A stretch of DNA of 23,987 nucleotides, taken from IMG/VR virus record IMGVR_UViG_3300047300_000799, positions 1 to 23,987 of that record. One strand, written 5' to 3'. A program made the position numbers and the translations under genes. The notes below the pieces were generated by a model that saw nothing but the letters and a program-made list of their open reading frames with translations, had not been told where the DNA came from and did not search any database. This document shows, in pieces, positions 18,954 to 23,987 of this stretch (position 1 is its first letter; every line of letters starts with the position of its first letter). The DNA is from a virus.

Positions 18954-19198
18954 CAGTCGCCCCGCATGCGCCGATCGTGCTCGGCTTGCTGGCGCCTGTC
19001 TTCCTTGTGCCTGTAGTACCAGTTAATGCCCAGGCCGGCGGCGCCAAGGAACAAACCAAAGAGAACCCCGAATTCTGAGGAAACCATCCAGCCAAGGACG
19101 CTTGCACTGGCCCCCGTGTAGGTGGCCTTGCTGCCAAAGGCGGCCAGTGTTGCATCGACTGTGGCGTGTGTTTCCTGCTGCACGGGGTGCTCCTTCAT
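18953..19198 (-). CDS. Holin (class II-like)
   Basis: The 81-residue protein has a soluble N-terminus (to about 25), two hydrophobic stretches (YTGASASVLGWMVS, about 27-40, and FGVLFGLFLGAAGLGINWYY, about 43-62) and a strongly charged tail (RHKEDRRQQAEHDRRMRGD). The layout and the 'ATYTGA.AS..GW..S.EF.V..G......G..INWYY..K.DRR' pattern are those of phage holins that permeabilise the inner membrane at a set time. Its place directly before lysozyme and spanins agrees. Confidence 0.87.
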   Translation of the reverse strand: MKEHPVQQETHATVDATLAAFGSKATYTGASASVLGWMVSSEFGVLFGLFLGAAGLGINWYYRHKEDRRQQAEHDRRMRGD

Positions 19199-19369
19199 TT
19201 AAGTCTCTGGCGTCTCAGCAGGCTCGCTTTCCTGCTTTGGTAGCTGCGCTTCTGCCATGGCGCGGATCTTGGCCGCCAAGGGCCAGACATTTGTGCTGGT
19301 TGGCTGTGCGCCCATCATGTCCAGCAACGCGTTGACTTCGTTCAGCTCGAGTTTGAGTGCTATTTCCAT
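19199..19369 (-). CDS. Small phage tail/lysis-region protein (56 aa)
   Basis: The frame fits exactly between the assembly-like gene and holin; its TAA is adjacent to the holin ATG. The product begins MEIALKLELNEVNALLDMMG and continues VWPLAAKIRAMAEAQLP. This follows a pattern ('AL.L...EVN..L..LG..P...V..L...I..QA..QL') I recognise in short uncharacterised proteins next to phage tail-fibre and lysis genes. An Ala/Glu/Pro tail ends it. Function is unknown. Confidence 0.7.
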   Translation of the reverse strand: MEIALKLELNEVNALLDMMGAQPTSTNVWPLAAKIRAMAEAQLPKQESEPAETPET

Positions 19370-19420
19370 TTGAATCTTTCGGTGGGTGTCGTGGGTTTCT
19401 CTTTTTTGAATGCGTAGCGA

Positions 19421-19915
19421 TTATCCCATCACCGCGGCCATCAGTTCTTCGACTGTGGTGGCTGCGGTAATGGCCGCGATGGCCTGGTCGCACTTGGCCA
19501 GGATGTCGGCGCGTGCAGCAGCGACGTCAGCTGGGATTGCCACACCGCGTTCCGCTTTTCGCACCACCACCCAGTCAGTTTGAGCCAGCTGGGTGTTTGC
19601 GGCCTGACGCGCCTGGGCGATGTACTGGGACTTGAGGCCTTTCGTTGTCACCGGCTCAGTCTGACCCTCTGGCGTTTCTGTTACATCCTCCAAAGCCTTT
19701 GGCGTGTTGGTGTATGTGCGGGTAACAGTAGAGCCGTTAACTTCATAATGGGAGAAAGTCACCCAATAAAAGCGTTGGTCTTTTTGCTCACCTTCCACCA
19801 CTTCCAATGCACCTTGCTCAACAGCAAAAGCATGGTTAGGGTTTGATGTGTCAGGAAAGAGAGTTGCTAGTTCACCAACTTTGGTGACTGCGTTGTTTTC
19901 AATGAGTGCGTACAT
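19421..19915 (-). CDS. Tail-fibre-assembly-like protein (164 aa)
   Basis: The N-terminus MYALIENNAVTKVGELATLF is a beta-hairpin-like start common to short proteins that follow phage tail fibres. The C-terminal QLAQTDWVVVRKAERGVAIP followed by AAARADILAKCDQAIAAI matches the 'TDW...R..E.G..IP.....R..I' element of tail fibre assembly or accessory proteins. It lies 3 bases after the receptor-binding gene. The likely role is folding or trimerising the adjacent fibre; this is inferred. Confidence 0.7.
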   Translation of the reverse strand: MYALIENNAVTKVGELATLFPDTSNPNHAFAVEQGALEVVEGEQKDQRFYWVTFSHYEVNGSTVTRTYTNTPKALEDVTETPEGQTEPVTTKGLKSQYIAQARQAANTQLAQTDWVVVRKAERGVAIPADVAAARADILAKCDQAIAAITAATTVEELMAAVMG

Positions 19916-19918
19916 GAG

Positions 19919-22300
19919 TTACCTCGCTAAAGAATACTTGAATGGGTTGGATGCCAGAGCCATGAAGATGTAAGTTTGACCGTTTTGATTGGTGTTTGTG
20001 TCAGTAGTTCTGATTTTGAAACCATTGCTCAATACATCAAGGCCATACGATGAACTATTAAGTTCAGCATCAGAGGCATTAGCTAAAAGAGGCTGTTGGG
20101 TTAAGTTGCTTGTACTTCTAGTAGTGTCATAAATAAACCAATTATTACCACTTGAAGATGTCTGTTTAATCAACACATACGCAGGACGCATACCCGTGAA
20201 CACAAAAGGCCCGTCAGTAGAACCATTACCTGTGTAAGAGCCAAACTTGCTATACCCTGCTACTTCTGCAAAGCAGTAGGCGACAACAGAGTCACCATTT
20301 GAAGCAATACCAGATTGTCTTTGACCCCAAGTTGTAGAACTTGTACTCCAATATGGAGTAAACGAACTAGTCGCCGCAGTAGTGTTTAAAGCAATGTATT
20401 GATTATTACCAAGAGATGTGTGATATGTCACCCAATTACTTACCGCACTTCTATTTTTTGTAATAATCATGGCGGGTGCTACACCAAGCCCATGACCCAT
20501 AGTTTCTATGCCAGAAGCCCCATTTGAAGTCCAAGTCACCACACTAAACCCACTTGTAGTGTTTGCGCTTACTGTTGAAGTGATTGACCCTGCTGTGTTG
20601 GATGAGCCTGCGCCGTTGGCTTTCCAGTTCCATGCGACATAAGTCTGACTGTTTTCGTTAATGCTTCCATCTGTACCTAAAGAAAATCCATCAGTATTAA
20701 ACGATGTCAGGACATTGGTTGATGTACCTTCAGCCGCAGTTATTTCAGTAACTAAGTTCTTTGAAGTGCCACGAACAGAATCAGTCACTGTATTTCCAGA
20801 AGTAGAACTTCTTTCTTTAATCCAAGTCCAGTCAGGTTGAAACCCAACACCTGTAATTGAACGAGCAGTTCCATTGCCCGTATATAAAACAGGGTTGAAA
20901 TACTTACCCGCCTGAGTCGCAGTAGTCGCACCAATGGTAGGCGTAGGCAAGTTCTGTGTGCAAAGTGCTTTGAAGCCTGATGGGGCTGTGTAGGCAAATG
21001 GGCGTTGACCGAAGTTGATGTAAGCCGTAACTGTTCCATTTAAAGCAACAGTCGGGAAGTATGGGCCAGAAGTTAATCCTGTGTATGCCGTTCCCTGAGA
21101 CACATTGTTTTTGTAAAAAGTAATCGTTCCTGCATCAGCATCAAAAGCAATTCCGATGACATCATTTACTACCCAAGAACTGCCATACGCAAGACCGCCA
21201 GCGTTGTATTTATAGCCATCGTGAGCAGAATATCCCCAGCCAGCAGACGAAACGCCAAAGTAGTCGTTTAGCGTGCAAGAGTTTAATGAAACACCAACCA
21301 TGCAATAGAGCGTTCCAGTAGCCGCTGTAGCAGTTACCTCCCAATACCATTTGCCTGATGTCATGCCAATAGTTGCTCTTGAACTAACCCAAGATGCAAC
21401 AGACCTGTTAAATTGCAGATTTCCGTTAGATAGTACTAATTGGTTGTCTAGCGGATTCAATGTGCAATAGTTCCCCCGCACAGTCCCACCCACACCAGTA
21501 TCAGTTCCATACGATGTTGGTGAATCTACAAGTGAATCATTCCCTGCACCAGCAGTCACGCTGAAGTTATTAGGTGTCCAGTTGTTGCCGTTACCTGAGT
21601 AATCTTTACCCAAAGTAGCCGCAGTTGTGTTGCTGTTATCTGAGAAGTTCAGATAGAAGCCGTTAGTGCCGTATGAGCCTGAGTAGGCTTTAGGTTGCCA
21701 TACGCCTGTTTGTGCGTTGGTTTCTCCAAAAGATGATGGGGTTAAGGCTTGACCATCGATGAAGTTAATTTCAGTCATATATTGGTCAGCCAAATATGCT
21801 GTGTAACTTCCTGTGCCGCCACCAATCAAGTTTGAGATTGTGTTGTTAATTGGCGTATCGTAGTTCTGTGTTGGATATGTTCCACCAAGCGTTTGCTCGA
21901 CATTGTTTACATAAATTTTGACACGATTAGCGGCAGTCGCTTGTGTGGTGTCTACCAACAAAACAATGTGATACCAAGCAGACACATCTCTAAAAACGCT
22001 TGTGCTTGAAGTATTTACACCAAAAATATCAGAAGTGCCATCAAAATAAGCAAAGGTTAACCAATCACCACTTGATGTGCCAAATGAAAAATAGTTAAAC
22101 GCTGAACCGCTTACTGTGGCAAGCATTGCATTGCCAGAACTTAATTGAGAACGCTTAACCCAAGTGCTAAATGTCCAAGTCTTACGATTCCCCGCACTTG
22201 CAGGAGTACGATTCAGATAAGCAGAGTCAGCACTATTAAAGCGCAAACTGCGTGAGATTTGATAGCCACCAGAAGTCTGTGTCGTGTTCGATGAAAACAT
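19919..22300 (-). CDS. Receptor-binding / tail tip protein with LamG-like, SPRY-like and repeated domains (793 aa)
   Basis: Residues about 15-200 look like a concanavalin/LamG sandwich (SLRFNSADSAYLNRTP, WTFSTWVKRS, WYHIVLLVDTTQ, IYVNNVEQ, YLADQYMTEINFIDG). Residues about 300-435 look like SPRY/B30.2 (GKWYWEVTA, GWGYSAHDGYKYN, VIGIAFDADAGTITFYKN). From about 470 to the end, three related beta units each begin with a 'G..P....IK' strand (GFQPDWTWIKERSS, GVAPAMIITKNRS, MRPAYVLIKQTSS), a DUF7483-like repeat as I recall. It probably recognises the host surface. The DNA is clearly richer in A and T than its neighbours, which suggests acquisition by exchange. GAGGTGA precedes the ATG. Confidence 0.8.
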   Translation of the reverse strand: MFSSNTTQTSGGYQISRSLRFNSADSAYLNRTPASAGNRKTWTFSTWVKRSQLSSGNAMLATVSGSAFNYFSFGTSSGDWLTFAYFDGTSDIFGVNTSSTSVFRDVSAWYHIVLLVDTTQATAANRVKIYVNNVEQTLGGTYPTQNYDTPINNTISNLIGGGTGSYTAYLADQYMTEINFIDGQALTPSSFGETNAQTGVWQPKAYSGSYGTNGFYLNFSDNSNTTAATLGKDYSGNGNNWTPNNFSVTAGAGNDSLVDSPTSYGTDTGVGGTVRGNYCTLNPLDNQLVLSNGNLQFNRSVASWVSSRATIGMTSGKWYWEVTATAATGTLYCMVGVSLNSCTLNDYFGVSSAGWGYSAHDGYKYNAGGLAYGSSWVVNDVIGIAFDADAGTITFYKNNVSQGTAYTGLTSGPYFPTVALNGTVTAYINFGQRPFAYTAPSGFKALCTQNLPTPTIGATTATQAGKYFNPVLYTGNGTARSITGVGFQPDWTWIKERSSTSGNTVTDSVRGTSKNLVTEITAAEGTSTNVLTSFNTDGFSLGTDGSINENSQTYVAWNWKANGAGSSNTAGSITSTVSANTTSGFSVVTWTSNGASGIETMGHGLGVAPAMIITKNRSAVSNWVTYHTSLGNNQYIALNTTAATSSFTPYWSTSSTTWGQRQSGIASNGDSVVAYCFAEVAGYSKFGSYTGNGSTDGPFVFTGMRPAYVLIKQTSSSGNNWFIYDTTRSTSNLTQQPLLANASDAELNSSSYGLDVLSNGFKIRTTDTNTNQNGQTYIFMALASNPFKYSLAR

Positions 22301-22308
22301 CAGTCACC

Positions 22309-23987
22309 TCACAGATAGTTCTGGCCGGCCACTGAACCCCACCAGTAGGTGCCGTCAGCGGTAAACACAAACTTGTCGCCTTTGCTTGCGGTCGCGGTGA
22401 TCGTCGGTGCTGTGCTTGCAGGCCACTTGACCGACGATGGCCAGGTCACTGTGCGTGAGCCTGTGCCGTCTTGCTTCTGCATCAGCGTGAAGCTCTTGCC
22501 CGCTGTCGGCGTTGGGAACGTGTAAGTGCAGTTGCCTGTCAGCGTGAGGATCTGGATCGTGCCGTTGGCGATGTTGATCGTGTACGCGGTCGAGGTGTTG
22601 GCTGTGACAACGCCCTCTTTGTAGTCGGCAGAAGTCTGAAGCGTGCCTGCGCTGGTAATGCGAACGCGCTCAGTGGGGCCGGAGCCGCCGTCTGGTGTCG
22701 TACCAAACGCCAGGTCAGAAGGCATGTCGTTAGTGCCAGGCGTGGCGCTCACCACCGCGTTGATGTACGCGCCCTGCAAGTACTGCGTGCCGTCGTAACC
22801 GCGGAACGCCAAGTTGCCAAGCACGTCGCCGTTTTGAACGACAGCGCCGTTGCGGTTCTTATCTAAAACCAAATATGAGGCGTTGGCGTCAGCCGTTGTG
22901 TTGCGCTGAACGAGCTGTGGGTAGTAGCCGTTAGATGACACCAGGGCGATACCGGCAGACGTCACGTTGTCAGGCGTAGTCGTTCCGATACCCATCACAC
23001 CAGTTGACGACACAACGAATGGAGTCGCGTCAGCAGCCACGTCCTCGATGTATAGGGCGTTGCCTGATCCAGTCTGAGTGATTTTGAGCGCGTCGCTTGA
23101 TGTGTTGACACTGATGATCTGATTGGCTGTGAACGTGTTGGTCGCGTCCAGCTGCGCGTAACCAGACGCGGGTAAGTAAGCCACAACCCAAGCAGCGCCG
23201 TCATAGACGCGCATCTCATTGGCTGTCGAATTCCAATACAGGTTGCCCTCTACCAATGCACCGCCAGTGTTGTTGGTCGATGGGTCTGAGGCCTTGCTGC
23301 CAAGGTACTGGTTGTCGAACGCTGTGAACGAGGCCGCAGCCGATGTGGCAGAGCCAGCAGCAGCTGTCGCGCTGTTGGACGCATTCGTTGCAGACGTTGC
23401 AGCAGCAGACGCGGAGGCCGCGGCAGCAGCCGCAGAAGCAGCCGCTGTGGTGGTCGAACCGAAAATCGTGTCGATGTAGCTCTTTGTCGCAGCGTCTTGA
23501 GCCAGTGTTGGATCAGCCAAGCCGGTGATCTTGTTGGCGCCCATCGCGATCGCGCCTGACATGGTTCCACCAGTCAGGTTGAGCTTGAGTGCCAGAGCTG
23601 CATCAACCTGCGCCTGGGTGTAGGCGTCAGTGATGCCAAAACCGGCTAGCGTTGTGGGGTTTGTTCCAGCAGTCACGCGGCCATAAACGTCCACAGTCAC
23701 CGACTTGTAGGTCGATGCAGTCACGCCAGTGGTGGCCAGGTCAATGTCGTCAGTGCCAACAACGATGCGAGCGCTCGAGGCCGTGCCGACGTTTAGCGTG
23801 TTGCCAGACTTGAATAAACCGGCGCCGGCAGTGATCTGGCCAGCTCCTGAGAACTGCTCCCAGGTCACAGCTGTCACGCCAAGCGTGCCACCAGCAGGCG
23901 ATGTGCAGACCCAGCCAGAGTTGTCGTTGACTGTGCCTTCTTCCACAAACGTGAAAGCGCCCACCAGCTCTGACCATGTGTCAGCGT
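22309..23987 (-). CDS. Tail fibre protein, C-terminal part (5' end beyond right edge)
   Basis: The frame is open to the right edge: ADTWSELV precedes the GTG at 23964, so that GTG is not the true start. Visible are a beta-rich opening (AFTFVEEGTVNDNSGWVCTS), a fibre-type repeat (YTQAQVDAALALKLNLTGGT, ITGLADPTLAQDAATKSYID) and a long Ala/Ser/Thr low-complexity collagen-like stretch (about 23330-23455). A knob region (DGAAWV) follows. The C-terminal domain contains NCTYTFPTP, RTVTWPSSVKWP and TYWWGSVAGQNYL, commonly found at the end of phage fibres. It probably connects the virion to the receptor-binding protein encoded 8 bases downstream. Confidence 0.85.
   Translation of the reverse strand, partial: ADTWSELVGAFTFVEEGTVNDNSGWVCTSPAGGTLGVTAVTWEQFSGAGQITAGAGLFKSGNTLNVGTASSARIVVGTDDIDLATTGVTASTYKSVTVDVYGRVTAGTNPTTLAGFGITDAYTQAQVDAALALKLNLTGGTMSGAIAMGANKITGLADPTLAQDAATKSYIDTIFGSTTTAAASAAAAAASASAAATSATNASNSATAAAGSATSAAASFTAFDNQYLGSKASDPSTNNTGGALVEGNLYWNSTANEMRVYDGAAWVVAYLPASGYAQLDATNTFTANQIISVNTSSDALKITQTGSGNALYIEDVAADATPFVVSSTGVMGIGTTTPDNVTSAGIALVSSNGYYPQLVQRNTTADANASYLVLDKNRNGAVVQNGDVLGNLAFRGYDGTQYLQGAYINAVVSATPGTNDMPSDLAFGTTPDGGSGPTERVRITSAGTLQTSADYKEGVVTANTSTAYTINIANGTIQILTLTGNCTYTFPTPTAGKSFTLMQKQDGTGSRTVTWPSSVKWPASTAPTITATASKGDKFVFTADGTYWWGSVAGQNYL

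Noticed and set aside
23330-23455. A simple DNA repeat
   Set aside because: It is the Ala/Ser/Thr-rich coding stretch of the tail fibre, with varied codons and no exact DNA repeat unit.
23730-23964. GTG at 23964 as the start of the tail fibre
   Set aside because: The frame remains open upstream to the window edge with fibre-like residues (ADTWSELV), so the gene is cut by the edge.

Overview
The window is phage DNA throughout. It holds most of the early, regulatory, recombination, packaging and lysis genes of a temperate tailed phage, with both edges cutting into structural genes. GC-rich sequence, a tRNA-Cys-derived attachment core and the style of the small proteins suggest a betaproteobacterial (Burkholderiales-like, perhaps freshwater) host; this is inference. 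Short-tailed (podovirus-like) morphology is plausible from the large portal and the portal-scaffold order, but no tape measure or tail tube gene is in view to settle it.

Layout. Positions 11197-11271 are a divergent control region. Leftward (minus strand) from it runs a Cro/CII-like DNA-binding protein, a primase-helicase, a chain of very small genes joined by 4-base stop/start overlaps (zinc-ribbon proteins, a glutaredoxin, two related helical proteins), a repeat- and palindrome-rich element at 7027-7181, a 35-residue membrane protein, small terminase, a DUF3310 protein, large terminase, portal, a DUF5856-like protein, a 425-residue virion-type protein, a 107-residue protein and the start of a scaffold-like protein leaving the left edge. 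One small gene with an almost perfect ribosome binding site (727-903) lies on the opposite strand inside this unit.

Rightward (plus strand) from the control region come a CI-type repressor and a recombination block: three small genes, a Sak4-like RecA-fold ATPase, a DUF669 ssDNA-binding protein, an N4 Gp49/Sf6 gp66 family protein, a membrane protein, a PD-(D/E)XK nuclease with a likely Fe-S cluster, a 36-residue membrane protein, an HNH-like protein and a RuvC-like resolvase. A tyrosine integrase with its own strong promoter closes the block. Directly after it (17821-18021) is an apparently complete attP: the 3' half of a tRNA-Cys as core, flanked by repeated GGCACAA arm sites.

Beyond attP, again on the minus strand and read toward it, are a tail fibre gene (cut by the right edge), an AT-richer LamG/SPRY receptor-binding protein, a tail-fibre-assembly-like protein, a small tail-region protein, holin, lysozyme, and nested Rz/Rz1 spanins, ended by a hairpin-plus-U-tract terminator at 17942-17968. 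Phage genes flank the att core on both sides, so the sequence looks like the unintegrated form of the genome. On a circular map the minus-strand genes would form one leftward path from the early genes through the structural genes to lysis.

Several genes are shorter than 60 codons and were read directly from the bases: 6142-6309 (doubtful), 6900-7007, 8637-8813, 12174-12344, 15718-15828 and 19199-19369.
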